From: Cladorrhinum sp. PSN259 | Lineage: Eukaryota; Ascomycota; Sordariomycetes; Sordariales; Podosporaceae | Direction of reading: 5' to 3' | Assembly (NCBI GenBank): GCA_033725935.1 | Contig: MU867070.1 | Location: forward strand, 558,001 to 622,000 | Length of the DNA: 64,000 nt | Position numbers and translations under genes: made by a program | The notes under the pieces: model-generated | Database searches by the model: none | What the model was told of the DNA's origin: nothing | The model's input: only the letters and a program-made list of their open reading frames with translations | Shown here: positions 43,010 to 55,248 of the stretch, piece by piece | How positions within the stretch are numbered: position 1 is the first letter of the stretch | Layout of the letters: each line of letters opens with the position of its first letter

Positions 43010-44100
43010 TCACACCCCCTTGGCCTTCTCCTCCGCAACCCCAATCAAATACTCCCACTCCTCCCTCGAAACCTTACTAACACTCAACCTCGACTGTCTA
43101 ATCATCTGCATATTCTCCAAAGGCTTCCCATTCCCTCCCATCTCCTTCAGTTCCTTCAAGCCAATCGGCACTTGAAATTTCCTGTGAAACTTGACGTGCA
43201 CCACACTCCATTTGGGATCGTCTGACTTGGATTTGGGATCATAATAGGGGGCTTTGGGGTTGTGTGCGGATACTTGAACAGTTGTCAGCCATCAAAGCCG
43301 AGTAAAGGAAAAAGGAAAGGTTTATAAGGATGAGTAACATACTGTCAGGAGAATGCTCCTTCACAATCTCCATGATCCCGACGATACCCGGCTCTTTGCA
43401 GTTTGAGTGGTAAAAGAAGGCTAGGTCTCCCTTTTTCATGGCGCGGAGGTTGTTGCGCGCTGCGTAGTTGCGGATGCCTAAGGCACTGTGTTAGTAGCTA
43501 TAAGTGAGCGATGCTGGCTCGGCAGGCAGGTGAAATACATCCCATCCCATGGTTCTGGCTCAGTTTTGGCTGCCAGGTCGTCGATTGAGAACTTGACATC
43601 AATACCGTTTTCGAACCGTGATTCGGGCTCGGCTTTGAGAAGCCAATAGTTCTTTTCTTGGCCGGCGGATGTTGACGAAGTGGAGGTGTCGTTTGCTTCC
43701 ACGGCTTTGTTCTCCTTGGGAGAAGGGGCTGTTGCCTCTGTCGCCTTTGCCTTGGGTTGCTGTTTGCCTGAGCGTTTCTTCTTCGCTAACGGCTCATCTT
43801 CTAACTTTACGGTTTCCTACAGATCGCATTAGAATTTTCGTCACAGGATGGGATGGTTTTGAGCGTTGGGCTATCTACCTTTCCTGCCTTCGCGTCAGAC
43901 TTGGAAGTATGTTTCTTGACTACTGGCTCTGATTCAACGACATGTTCTTTCTTTGATCCATTCGTTGGTTTCTTGGTATTTTGTGAAGCTACGTGGGCGT
44001 CATCATTTTCTAGTTTCTGCAACCGAACTGAGCGACGACGTGATTCAACGCGTGCCAATGACGGTTCTTCTGCCGCGTGCGTAGACTTTCTTTTGGGCAT
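43010..44100 (-). CDS. EVE-domain (PUA-like) nuclear protein, THYN1-like
   Basis: Exons 43879-44100, 43539-43816, 43343-43485 and 43010-43272 give 301 residues. The N-terminus is basic and nuclear-like (MPKRKSTHAAEE, SRRRSVRLQK, LAKKKRSGKQQPKAKA). The EVE domain begins at KNYWLLKAEPESRFENGIDV and continues FSIDDLAAK, EPWDG, IRNYAARNNLRAMKKGDLAF, YHSNCKEPGIVGIMEIVKE, HNPKAPYYDPKS and LENMQMIRQSRLSVSKVS. EVE domains bind modified bases in DNA or RNA; THYN1-like eukaryotic members bind oxidised 5-methylcytosine. The join between exons 2 and 3 gives a three-residue insertion (IAL) before GIRNY, so that boundary may be off by a few codons. Confidence 0.88.
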
Positions 44101-47100
44101 GGTGATTTGTGAATACCAATGTGATCTTGGGAAAGATGGACCTTTTCTCGTCAAATTGATGGTTGTCGCTGATGATGGGTTTGCAGATGAACTGATTCGA
44201 TGATGATAATAAATTTCCAGGCGACCACACCACAGAGGCCAGCCCCCTGCCAAAACAAGCGCGGTGCGTAATGAACGCGTTTTGGGCGCGATCAAACCCG
44301 TCTTCATTAAGTCTTCAACTTTTGAGCTAGCAACATGAAGAGAAGTTACGCTTCTAGATAGATTTTATAAACTGTACTTGCAGTGATTTTACCTCTTTGG
44401 TGAAATTGGGCTTGTGCGTCATCACCGAATCAACCACGGAGACCCGGGGTTCCGGTCGCAATTTCTATTCCCGAACTCTCGGCCGCGGCGTGCCGGCCCG
44501 AGTAAGGATGGAAGGTGAATCACGGACTATGAGCATTTGATCCTCATATCCAAAAAGAGAGTCAAGAAGACAAAGACGAAAAGAAAATGGTCCATCGTGT
44601 CACTTGTGATGGTCCATCCGCGATAGATTGAGCATGGGATTGCCAAGATGCAGCTGATCAAAAGCGTTCCAATGCATCTGCCCATCCTTGTCCGACACCC
44701 GGAGCAGCCTGCGGCAGATTGTATTGAGGAACTCTACACCGGATTTGACGGGTATGACGAGTCTTTCTGCACGTAGCCCGGCCTCTTTGCGTCAGTCTGG
44801 TGAAGAAACAGAGGACACATTCGGCAATTAATCGTTTGAAAGGTGAAATGTCTTTGAATCATCGGTTTTGAATTTGTTGTGCTCTGTGAGGCATGTCCCC
44901 AAATTCAGCTGTGATTCAGTTTTGTATCATCGATCTCGTGGTCTGGGGAAGGCTTTCGCTTCTTGGCGGTGACGAATCCCTGACCCCCGCCATTGTTGGA
45001 CTGGGAAGCTGTGAGACAAGAGCAAGCAAACATGGACCAAGAACAGGAGGAGCAGGACTTGAGAAAGAAAAAGAAGAAGAAATGAGAATTCCTCGAGATT
45101 GCTTGCTCACTTGATGCCCATTTCCACCACAAAAGCGGGGATCACTGGGATTGCCGACACTAACACCAGGGGTTGCTTCATTCGTGAAATCCAACGGGAA
45201 CACGTCTGTCTTCGTTTTGGCACTCCAGAAACCCATGTATTAATTGGGAAAAGGCCTGTACATGATATGCAATCAACATTGTGACATATGGTCACAAAGC
45301 ACAGCAGGTCCTCCGTCAGAGAGCGGAAAGGTGCGAGCGCCAGGCCCCGGAAGCGACTCGAGTGAGGCCGAGAGGGGGAGGGGGGGGTGGACGCCAGTGA
45401 CTAAAACCTCTTGGGCGAGTCAAGGAAGGTGAATGGGGGGTCTAACAATGTAGAATAGGGAGTCGGCAAGAGGCGCAAGAAGCGACGCAATCATGATCAT
45501 CTTTGTGTGCCTCTGGAAATACCGAACAAACGTATCTGACAAGTTTCCACAAATGAGAGGGTATTTCGTAGCTAAAGTTCGGGAAGGAGGTTCATGGGGG
45601 GTTGTCTGGATTGGGTAGTCACCACCCATCAAAGAGAGACTGCCGGGAATGGGAACCATCACCCACCCACCAGTTGATTCCGGATTGTACAATCGAGTGA
45701 GGTGAAAATGAGAAAACGAAACCTACTTGTCGTATTCCGTGTTTCGCTGTGCCTCGTTTTTGACCATTGTTGAAAGTGTTCGGGATGCACAGAAGCAGCG
45801 ACAGGCACCAAGCAGCATTTTGAGTTTGCTGGGCTGGGTGGCCAGGTGTGAAATGCCTGTCAAATGGTCGGAGAATTTTTAGTGCCTGGCTGTAAAAGTG
45901 ACCTCGCTGCTGAAGAGCAACCGACAATAAAATGACCCAACTGCCCACCTCCTCTTCGTCTCCTTTCCCTTTTCATCCTTTTGTCCATTTGTCGTGTCAT
46001 TTTCTTCCCTCTCCCCTCTTGTTGCTGCTTCCACATCGTCGTTGTTGCTTCTGCTGCCACCCAAAGGCTACAGCCGCTATCATTTCCAAAGTCCTTTTCG
46101 CCCCAGCAACGGCCCAGCGGTGTTAGTGCAAACGGCCAGCGAGCCTTTGCAGACAGCAACATGGCAGAGCCCTCAGGTTTGCAGCAGGCATGGTCTTCAT
46201 TCAAAAAGCCATGACGAAAGGAACTCGCCAACCCACGGCCGACATTTTTGCGACAAACTCAAACCTTTCGTTCCCAAATGTTTCCCACCGACGGAGGCGC
46301 TGGGCTCACAGTCAATCCGCACGACCCAAACGAAAGAAGTGGGTGACCGGGATCTCACTAGCAAGCCATGCGGGACACACCAAACCCTTGTCAACCGGAA
46401 TGACATAACAACCCAACCCACTTCCTTCAACGCCCTCCACCAGACCTTCACTGCCCCAAGAGACATCATCTACATGAGTCGATAGGGACCATCGGTTCCT
46501 CCTCTATCGCCTCTGCATTTACAGAGTTAACGATCCGAAACTAGCGGGCATTCATTTCCAGAAAGCCACAGCTTGGAATGGGCGGCAAAAATGGAAACCG
46601 GGATTATCTGGGCCAAGTCATGCGGTGATTAGTGGCGGGGCCAGGAGAACAGGAGCTACGGGCGGTCAAGCGACTCGCCAAATGCGTGCCATCACTGATG
46701 TGCATCTTTGTTCCTTGGTGCGGCAGCTCTGTCACCCATTTCAGGGCAAATCTCGCGAGAGTTTGGAATCTGCGAAGAAGGATTCAGTTGTGGCTGCGAT
46801 GGTGATGGTCATCGCTCCGTCCTGCACATAGTTTTCGGTGTTCCACGGGCTGGATCAGCTGGATCAGCTGGATCAGTCAGCCTGATTCAGCGCATTCCTG
46901 CAAGTTTGGCCTTGCAGCAAGTGGGCAAGATCTCGAAAAAGCCTATCTTGCAGCTCTCTCGGACAGCTGAAGGGATGGCGTGTTTGGTTATCTGCTCTGG
47001 CCAACTTCCGGTGGCATTGAGGAAGCCAGAAATCTGCCCAACAAGTCACCGCATGTCCTTTTGGGTTCTCTATCAGAGGCAGAGAATTGCTCTGCGGATT

Positions 47101-48712
47101 TTCCCTTGCGCAATTTCCTCGGAGACCACGGCAGCGATGTACGCCTTGGGAGACACCACCTGAAGAACACCGAAGTGACACAGCCGTTTGGTCGATGGCT
47201 GCGGTATCACCAACCTCAGCTCAACTCACAGCCCGCCGGACCACTCAGGCAATTTGGCATCTTGCGATCATCATGCATCCCTGTTACCATTTGACTGCCA
47301 GGTTTTCGGCCCGGCATCCCCGGTCACCATACAGCAGTCCCAATTCAGCGACATCAACAGCAGATTCAGCGTCAAAATCGATGTTAGATGAGACTTCGAT
47401 TGAAAATGGTAACCGTTGGATGACCTCCGACGGAAATGCTTTACAGATTGCTGGTCCGTTAAAGATAGCACAGGACTTGCAAAAAAAAAATTGCGTCTTA
47501 GCTTGTTTCTGATTCGCTCAAAACCGGACGGGATTTGTGGGACGCTGACGCTAAGCTCTTTGAGGAGCGAAAGGTTTGTCCGGCTGAGAAAAAGGGTAAC
47601 CAAAAAAGCAACGCAACTCAGAGCCAGCTGACACAGCGGGCGCTCTGTCACCAGCACACTGGACGCACACATTAGAGCAGTGGACATCCGACAAGCAACG
47701 CGCAACCTGGGTGCGGAGGTAAGACCTACCCTTTGTTCTCCATTCCATCTTATCCACCCCGGCCAACCAATTCGTTTTCCCGGACGGCCGTACCTTCAGT
47801 CTCGTGATTTCCCTGCACTTGGAGCTGCAGGGCCCGATGCGATCTGGGTTGCGCGAGCCTTGGTCGTTGGTTGAAACTCAAAGTCTTATTTTTTGGGTTC
47901 TATCTGGGTGACGACGAGACGCTGCCGCTGAAGCGAAAATTTCTCGCCGCCCCAGCATCACCCCCCGTGGAGGGCCCATCAATTCGTAGGTACGTTTCGT
48001 CAAAAACACAAACTTTAGAGCTGGATGTCCTGGCCTCCACTCTTTCTTTTCAGGACATCCGTTGCCAAATCCGAAATGTTTCCCTGGAGAAGGCCTGAAG
48101 TCGGGCTGCCGCCGCTGCCGGTGGTGCTGGCACTGCTTCCGCATCGGGGCGTCGGCGGTGTCGGCAGCATTCAAGCATCCTGGGACTTTGAAGCATTCGC
48201 ACCCTGAACGCTCTCCATTCATCAAAGCGCGCTCAGAAACACCGTCTGGCGCAAAAGTCTGAAATCCCCAATCCCATGCTGGAATCAATGGCGCATTTCC
48301 TCTGTCCCCCAATTTCCAGCTTCCCTCCCGTCTCCCCTCCCCTGCACTGCCCAGGCGCTGCGCGGGCCCTGGTCGCTGCCACTGGTTTCTGCTGCTCGCT
48401 TCGGGTGTGGACCCAGCCCCCGACGGCCGCACCAAGCAACCAAGCAGAGCCAGCGCCAGCCAGAAACCGTCCCTGCCCCGTCTAACCCACTGCACACACA
48501 CACTGCCCTCTGCCATACCAACCCGCGACGCGACTGCTCCATCGCGACCAGCCTCTGCCGTGTGACTACACATCCTTAATTCATCATTTCTGTCGTTTGT
48601 CGCCGGATGGCACGTGCATTTTCCGGTTTTGCGAGTCGCTAACGGTCGTTGCCAGAGGAATTCAGCTGATGGGTTCGGCCATTTCCCTTGCCGCCCTCAC
48701 CTCGCGACAGCC
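44101..48712. other. 4.6-kb stretch without a supportable gene, upstream of Swi1
   Basis: Divergent flank between the EVE gene and Swi1. Many short frames occur on both strands, but none carries a known domain, signal peptide or consistent splice pattern. CT/GA-rich tracts are common, and a small tandem repeat of GGATCAGCT lies near 46851-46875. The part from 47700 to 48700 is GC-rich and C-rich, as expected for a long 5' leader and promoter. Long untranslated exons or non-coding RNA cannot be excluded. Confidence 0.5.
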
Positions 48713-51700
48713 ATGAGTTGGATCAACGAGGCCGCTGTCCCGAACCACAATGGCAACGGCTTCGCGCATATCACGGATCCGTCCGCCGTTGCCGGGGTCA
48801 TGATGGATCCCTCGTCCTTCATGGGAAATCCAGCCCAGTTCAATCCCCAATACGCCAATCCCCAGCAGATCGCGATATCCAATGGGCCCATACGCGGTGC
48901 ATCGCCCGCCTTCGCCAACACAATGTATCAGACCAACTCTGTTATTCCATCGAAACGAGCGCGCCCGAGGGAAGATAGCATTGGCCAGTCGCCGCGCCAG
49001 GCGCCGGGGATGCTCCCAACTTCACGCGCAGAAACACCACAACAAACCTTCCCCGGCTTCCAGCAGCCCGGTATGCCACAGCAATCGTCGGGTCAGCCGT
49101 CGCCGTACCCCCATCTCCAAGCTAATGGCTCAGCGAACGCGACACCATCACCCATCATGAGTAACCAGATGCGACCTAACGTGCCGCAGAGGGTCTCGAC
49201 CTCGTCTCCGCATCCTCACCCTTTCTCGCCCGCCGCGCAGCAGTTCCCCCAGACGTCGCCCATCCCATCAGAGCACGGCGGGACACCTCAGCCATTTCTT
49301 CCCCCAAGCAACTTTCCGCAAGGCTTCAACCAGCCATTCCCGCCAGGCCAGTCACCCGCGAGGCCTTCTCCAACACCGAGCACCATGGCCGGGATGATGC
49401 CTCAGGGCATGCATATGCAGGGACAGATGCCTCCCCAGATGCAACAAATGCCAGGGGGTCAAATGGCGCCGATGCCAAGTCAAATAGCTAGCCACATGCC
49501 ACAGAATATGATGATTCCCCAGCAAATGGGACAACAAATGGGACAACAAATGGGACAACAAATGGGACAACAAATGGGACAGCAAATGGGACAGCAGGCT
49601 CGTAATATGGAACAGCAGAAGCTCATGTACCAGATCCAGCTTCAACAACAGGCGCAAGCTCAGGCGCAGCGAACCATGCAAATGGGACAACAAGGAATGG
49701 TCCCTATGCAAGGCAACCCAAATAATCCTCAGGCCCAGGCATACGCGCAAGCTCAGGCGCAAGCTCAGCAACGGGGTATGATCCAGAGACAGGGTATGCC
49801 TAACGGGCAGATGCCACCAGGCTCGATGCGACCACAGCCAGGAGCTCCTCCGCAGCAAGCCATGGGCCGCATGAACAGTGATCAGTTCATCAAGACGCTT
49901 CAGACATTTATGCAGTCAAAGGGCCTGCCCCTTGACATGAACCCCATTGTCGAAGGCCGCCAGATCCCACTATATAACATATTCTCGATCGTATCCTACA
50001 AATTTGGCGGCTATCGCTTCGTTACGCAATCCAATGGCTGGGGTCAGGTCTCTCAACTATTGCAGATGCCACCACAGCAATACCCAAACGCGCCTCCACA
50101 ACTCCGAGCGATTTATGAGCGCAACTTGCTCAAGTACGAGGACATGTGGACGACTCAGCAGAAGATGAGGATGCAGCAGGGGGTTAACCCACAACACATG
50201 ATGCCAGGAACACCGACGAAGGGTATGCCGCAAGGACAGATGATGCACCCAGGACAACAGGCACAATTTCAGCAAGGCCAGATGCAGTCTCATATCAAAT
50301 CACAAGGCCCACAGATGGGCCTCAACGGATATCCAGGTATGCACACTCCACAACACCAGCGCAACAGTCTGTCAAGGAGTGTTCAGGCAACACCGACGTC
50401 CGATGAGTTCTCCCTCCAATCTCCATCTGTTGGCAAGATAGGATCCATATCGCTTCCTGGGTCCGCTCACCCGGAGAATCAAGGGATGTCCGATGATATG
50501 ACGGCCGTGGTTAAGTTTCCCGTGCCTTTCGCTGGGAACCCGGACGAGTATGTGCCGTCTTCGCGAGAGCACACCTCGTTTGGCGGCCTGGACTTCCACC
50601 TCATCAAGATTGGGGAAGAGCTTCAAAAGGCCAAGATCGACATGCCTCTTGCGATAGAACTCGGAAACGTCGACATACACGCACTCACAAAAAGTGTTCA
50701 GAGCGGAATTCATGGCGAAGTCCGGGTTGCTCTTGACCATTTAGCACTCTTATCTAGCAGCGATGCCCATTATTTCACTCCTACCCACGGCATTCCCGTG
50801 CCTCAAGTCGATTTGAGGTACTGCTATGAGCTTTTGGAGGCTTTGGTTGAGTGTGCAGAGGAGCAAGTGGACCAATTGGTAGAGAACTCGGAGGAAGCGT
50901 CCAATGATCTCCTACTGTCTTCTTATGAGGACGTCATGCGGGCATGTCGCGTAGACAACCTGGCGCTGCGGAATGTACCAGCTCCAGGGTCCCTGGGATA
51001 CGATCTTGATCGGGCTGTGGATCGACTGATCTGCATCACTACCATTCTTCGAAACTTGTCGTGGCAGGAGCACAATCACAAAGCGCTCGCAGACGAGATG
51101 GTGATCGACTTTCTTTGCGTGGTCATTCGATATATTGGAACGCGCGAGATGTTACTTCGCACCAACGCCAACACTCTGGATTTGATGAAGGATGTTGTAA
51201 CTTTTCTCTCCAACATCGCCGGTTCAGTCGTGATCAGCGGACGAGAACAGGCATTCTGTCTCCTTCAGTTTTTGCTCGCTTTTGCGCCAGCCCCTTGCCC
51301 CACATCGACGAACGGCAAACTGCTGTTCACTTCTTATGATCCACCATTGCATCCATATTTACCACACGCAGTCGACTCCCTCGCCAAGCTACTTGCCCGG
51401 GACGAACCAAACAGGAAATATTACCGTGCCATTCTGGCATCTGATTCTGCCGTTAACGCCTCGCCGCCATGCGAACTTCTCACCAAGACATTTGCGCTCG
51501 CCATATCGCCCATTCCGCCAACCCCTGATGTCTCACTGGATACCCGGAACGCAAAACTACCGTCACTGGTAGAGGTGCGGAAACCTTTCCTGATGCAAGG
51601 ACTTCTTGCTGCCAACATTCTCGCTGGACTTGCTCCTGGGTTTGAAAGTGGTCTTTCCCGATCTTGGCTGTGCTCAGCCAACGGATTTGCTCAGAATCTA

Positions 51701-52009
51701 CTGTCTCTTGTGCCACATCTCAGCAAACAATTTGAGGAACAGGTCTTCCGGAATAGGGGCCCTCATCCCCATTCACAGGGTAAACGAGATGCGGAGCTAG
51801 TTTACATCAGTTCAATGGCGGTCAATCTTCTCAGGCGGCTATCTGAAAAAGCACGGGATCCCAATAATCCTGCCGGTAGTAGCAGTATCCCAGCTGAAGC
51901 ATTGCCCAAGAAGGGGTTACTGCTCAGTGCGCTGCAATTACGAGCACAGGAATGGGGCAAAGAAGGTGTCCTTGCGGACCTGGTGGCGTATGCCAACTTG
52001 GGCGAGTAG
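48713..52009 (+). CDS. SWI/SNF chromatin-remodelling subunit Swi1 (ARID protein)
   Basis: This single exon of 1098 residues starts at the ATG at 48713 (MSWINEAAVP). The frame is open 33 codons further up, but without conserved sequence. The first 380 residues are low-complexity (Pro, Gln, Met, Ser), including six MGQQ units. The ARID domain lies at about residues 389-485 (DQFIKTLQTFMQSKGLPLDM, IVSYKFGGYRFVTQSNGWGQ, YERNLLKYEDMW). After a second Gln/Met-rich linker, the C-terminal half holds helical repeats typical of Swi1/BAF250 proteins (about 720-1090). It targets and stabilises the SWI/SNF remodeller in the nucleus. The large upstream gap fits a regulated gene. Confidence 0.9.
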   Translation: MSWINEAAVPNHNGNGFAHITDPSAVAGVMMDPSSFMGNPAQFNPQYANPQQIAISNGPIRGASPAFANTMYQTNSVIPSKRARPREDSIGQSPRQAPGMLPTSRAETPQQTFPGFQQPGMPQQSSGQPSPYPHLQANGSANATPSPIMSNQMRPNVPQRVSTSSPHPHPFSPAAQQFPQTSPIPSEHGGTPQPFLPPSNFPQGFNQPFPPGQSPARPSPTPSTMAGMMPQGMHMQGQMPPQMQQMPGGQMAPMPSQIASHMPQNMMIPQQMGQQMGQQMGQQMGQQMGQQMGQQARNMEQQKLMYQIQLQQQAQAQAQRTMQMGQQGMVPMQGNPNNPQAQAYAQAQAQAQQRGMIQRQGMPNGQMPPGSMRPQPGAPPQQAMGRMNSDQFIKTLQTFMQSKGLPLDMNPIVEGRQIPLYNIFSIVSYKFGGYRFVTQSNGWGQVSQLLQMPPQQYPNAPPQLRAIYERNLLKYEDMWTTQQKMRMQQGVNPQHMMPGTPTKGMPQGQMMHPGQQAQFQQGQMQSHIKSQGPQMGLNGYPGMHTPQHQRNSLSRSVQATPTSDEFSLQSPSVGKIGSISLPGSAHPENQGMSDDMTAVVKFPVPFAGNPDEYVPSSREHTSFGGLDFHLIKIGEELQKAKIDMPLAIELGNVDIHALTKSVQSGIHGEVRVALDHLALLSSSDAHYFTPTHGIPVPQVDLRYCYELLEALVECAEEQVDQLVENSEEASNDLLLSSYEDVMRACRVDNLALRNVPAPGSLGYDLDRAVDRLICITTILRNLSWQEHNHKALADEMVIDFLCVVIRYIGTREMLLRTNANTLDLMKDVVTFLSNIAGSVVISGREQAFCLLQFLLAFAPAPCPTSTNGKLLFTSYDPPLHPYLPHAVDSLAKLLARDEPNRKYYRAILASDSAVNASPPCELLTKTFALAISPIPPTPDVSLDTRNAKLPSLVEVRKPFLMQGLLAANILAGLAPGFESGLSRSWLCSANGFAQNLLSLVPHLSKQFEEQVFRNRGPHPHSQGKRDAELVYISSMAVNLLRRLSEKARDPNNPAGSSSIPAEALPKKGLLLSALQLRAQEWGKEGVLADLVAYANLGE
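49520..49595 (+). repeat. 12-bp in-frame tandem repeat (MGQQ, six units) in Swi1
   Basis: Units of CAAATGGGACAA repeat with near-perfect identity, encoding MGQQ six times within a Gln/Met-rich region. Such tracts change length easily. The opposite strand gives a spurious HLLS repeat frame. Confidence 0.9.
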
Positions 52010-52771
52010 GTTTTTCAATATCGGTGTATTATGTGGTGGTGAATGTCTGGCTCGGGCGGCTTTTTCGGTTATTAGGAATGCCATGGCGTTTGGTTTGCAA
52101 AGCGAGCGCGCGTGCTTTGCCCTCCTTTACTTTATCATATGGACTGGGGATAGGGTAAAGCAAAATAGGCTGCGAGGGATTCGGGCGCCGATACAGTGCC
52201 CCCCGGAGAGTGGATTTGGACAAAAAAAGGGAAGCGTGAGCCAAAGAGAAAATGGATTGTTATGGAAAGAACGAGTGAGCGCAATTTACATGGCTTTTGG
52301 GATTTTCAAGTTTGAAGGTGGACGGAGCACTTTGATTGTACGTAGTAGCTTCGTCGCTTGTAGTTTTTCTGTTTTGCATGGTATAGCAATGGCATGGAGC
52401 TGGGTGCTTTTCTTCCGTCATTTCATTTTTTAATCTTTCGGGCCGCAACCTCCATGTCACAGCCTTTATGATACAGCAATACTTTGTACATCAGATATAG
52501 CCTCCCTCTTAGGGTAAAGTTTTATACATACAACCCATCGAAATACTTTGATGACATATTTTTCAAGTCATGTTCAAGGTCTTTCCCATCTTATATACGG
52601 CCAATGTGGTTCTCCTCCTGTCGAGTTGTTTCTCTATCGGTGGGAATATTTCGTCGACCTTGCTCGACCGTTCCATGCCCGGTTGCTGATCCTATTTGCG
52701 CCTGCCAATGTGCTACATCATGCATTTGCTCCGCCGTCAGTTCGAGATTCGAGCTCGCTCATATTATGTTT
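52010..52771. other. Convergent intergenic region Swi1 / Img2
   Basis: About 760 bp lies between two convergent stops. Some frames are open but none is recognisable. Confidence 0.5.
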
Positions 52772-53240
52772 CTAGAGTCCCTCCTTCTTTAGCCATGCTT
52801 CTATTTGTGGCTTGCGGTGCCCCTGTGCCAACAACAGCTCCGTCAGTAACTCCAGCCCACAATCGGTATCAATGCTTAAAAGAAGGACTAACCGCTACTA
52901 CAATGTGTCCCGTAAGGTTATTAACGGTGACATCGGTCAGATTTATCCCCAACCCGGTTGCCAGGCTCTTTTTAAAGCTCATCTTGTCACCCTCAACTTT
53001 TTTTATCACTGTCAAGAACTTGTTGCCTCCGCGCTTGGCCAGCTGGTAGATGGCAAAGTTTGCTGAAGGAGTGCGGCCAACGGTAAAAGGCCGGGGTGCT
53101 TCTGATTGTTGTGGTTCTGGTGATGCGACAGTCTCGGTTGTGAGGAATCGTCTGGCAAGAATTGGTGTGAACGCAGGGGCTTGAAAGAGACACCGAGTTG
53201 GGGCGACGGAAGTCCGAAAGACGGTTAAGGTACGGAGCAT
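52772..53240 (-). CDS. img2: Mitochondrial large-subunit ribosomal protein mL49 (Img2)
   Basis: Exons 52893-53240 and 52772-52822, phase 0, 70-nt intron (GTTAGT donor, GCACAG acceptor), give 132 residues. The basic N-terminus (MLRTLTVFRTSVAPTRCLFQ) is a mitochondrial presequence. The mL49 core FTVGRTPSANFAIYQLAKRG, LTVIKKVEGD and VTVNNLTGHIVVA is completed by the second exon, GHRKPQIEAWLKKEGL. Without the small second exon the protein would end wrongly. It is part of the mitoribosome large subunit. It is divergent from eIF3e. Confidence 0.92.
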
Positions 53241-53826
53241 GGCTGTGATCTGGTGGTGGTGGTGGAAGGGTCGAGTCGTGGTGTCGCAAAAGCTCGTCCA
53301 GAATCTACAAAATCGAAATTCAATGTCCTATCCGATCCAATGCAGTTCTCAAAGTTCAGGGCCGGGCCAGGCGCCAAGAGTCTTTCCCCAATCCAGCAGA
53401 CAATCGCAAGCTGCTGCCAAAAATTGTCGGATCCCGGTGAAACGATTGGCCGGTCTTCTTCCCGCACCCACCCATTTCCCAGATCCGGGAAGGCAGTGGA
53501 TGGTGGGGCCCCGCCCACAGCGCTCACTCCCTGCCCGCATTCACCCACTGGAGCATCGCGCACTTTCCAATTTTTGACCCCACTAAAGAGTCAAAAGATA
53601 CCCTCACTGAAAATTGGGCGGTCGGCTGCTCTGCCAATTCGGCCTTTTCCCCTCCCCTGCAACTCCCGGAAATCGACGCTCGTTCGACCGACTTATCTGC
53701 ATTATCGTTTCTGCAAGGAATAGTCGTTTTCGAAAATCAACGAAAAAGAATCGAATTCGCCGCCGAACATCGAATTGCCCAACGAGCATTCCATCGCTAC
53801 CACCACGATCCGTACCCATCATCATC
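53241..53826. other. Divergent promoter region Img2 / eIF3e
   Basis: About 590 bp between two housekeeping starts. No separate gene is seen. Confidence 0.6.
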
Positions 53827-55248
53827 ATGGCTTCCACCGAGTCCGCCAACGGCGGTGTCCTCCTCTCGGAGTACGACCTGCTCCTCAAGCTTGCCCCCCA
53901 CCTCGACCGCCATATGATCTTCCCCCTTCTCGAGTTCAGCGCCAGCCAACTAGTCGACGAGGAGACCGGAGATGTCAAGGATGCCCAGAAGGCGCGCGAG
54001 ATCACACAGGCCAAGTATGCGCTTACCAAAAAGACCAACATGACCGACTACGTCGCCAACCTCTACTGCGAGCTCCAAGGTCTCAAGGAGCCCCCCGTCG
54101 AGTACTCTGACAGGAGACAGAAGGTGTTCTCCCAGCTGGAGAAATATGAGCAGGAAACCGCAAAGCTCAGCGAGCTCCTGGAACGCGACGACGTTGTCGA
54201 GAAGCTTAGGGCCGATAAAGTCCAGAATTTGGAGTACCTCAAGCGGGATCACGATGTGAGACGCCCCGGTCATGAGATGCCGTTGTATGGATGGTGGAGG
54301 AGAGCTCTTTGTGCTGATTACTTTGATAAATAGGTCACTATCGATATGGTCAATGCTCTCTTCGATCTTGGCAACCTTCAATACAGCTGCGGCAACTACG
54401 GCGATGCGACCGAGGTTCTCTACCGCTTCCGCGTTCTCTCTACCGACAACGACAAGGTTGCGTACGCGACATGGGGTAGACTTGCCTGCGAGATCCTCAC
54501 AATAAACTGGGACTCTGCCCTGGAGGAGATCCAAAAGGTCCGCGAGATTATTGATTCCAAGTTCGCCAACAACTTCCTTGCTCAGTTGCAACACCGCACC
54601 TCGCTCATCCACTGGGCTCTCTTCCCTCTTTTCAACTACGACAAGGCGCGCGAGCCCATCCTTGACCTCTTTTTCAACGCTGGCTACATCAACACAATCC
54701 AGGCGAACTGCCCATGGATCCTCCGATACCTCGCCGTTGCCGTCATCACCAACCGCACCAAGGCCAAGAACTTGGGCATCCAGCAGAAGCAGATGAAGGA
54801 TATCGTCCGCATCGTAAAGCAGGAGGCTTACGAGTATCAGGACCCCATCACCCGCTTCGTGCACGCCCTGGCTATCGACTTCGACTTCGAGGAGGCCCAG
54901 CGCCAGCTCGTCCTCGCCGAAGAGGTCCTCCGCAGCGACTTCTTCCTGCTCGCACACGCCGACAGCTTTGTCGATTCCGCCAGACATCTCATCTTTGAGA
55001 GCTACTGCAAGATTCACGCCCGCATCTCGCTCAAGGATTTGAGCGCACGGTTGGGTCTTAACGCTGATGCTGCCGAGAAGTGGATTGTCAACCTTATTCG
55101 TGACACCAGACTTGACGCTAAGATTGATTACAAGGAGGGCACAGTCGTTATGAATCACCCACCTAGCTCTGTCTATCAGCAGGTTATCGAGAGGACGAAG
55201 GGCGGTTTCTTCCGGACGCAAGTTCTTAGCGCCGCTGTCGGTAGATAG
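53827..55248 (+). CDS. int6: Translation initiation factor eIF3 subunit E (INT6)
   Basis: Exons 53827-54255 and 54334-55248, phase 0, 78-nt intron, give 447 residues, normal for the family. The N-terminus EYDLLLKLAPHLDRHMIFPL and the block NYGDATEVLYRFRVLSTDND are diagnostic for eIF3e. The PCI domain occupies about residues 240-400 (FVHALAIDFDFEEAQRQLVL, RHLIFESYCKIHARISLKDL, LGLNADAAEKWIVNLIRDTR). It is a scaffold subunit of eIF3 in the cytosol. The opposite strand carries a long open frame that is a shadow. Confidence 0.97.

Noticed and set aside
47878..48573. 231-codon minus-strand frame upstream of Swi1
   Set aside because: The region is GC-rich, where long frames arise by chance; the sequence is compositionally odd and has no domain.
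49352..49858. Minus-strand frame with HLLS repeats
   Set aside because: It is the reverse of the MGQQ-coding repeat in Swi1.
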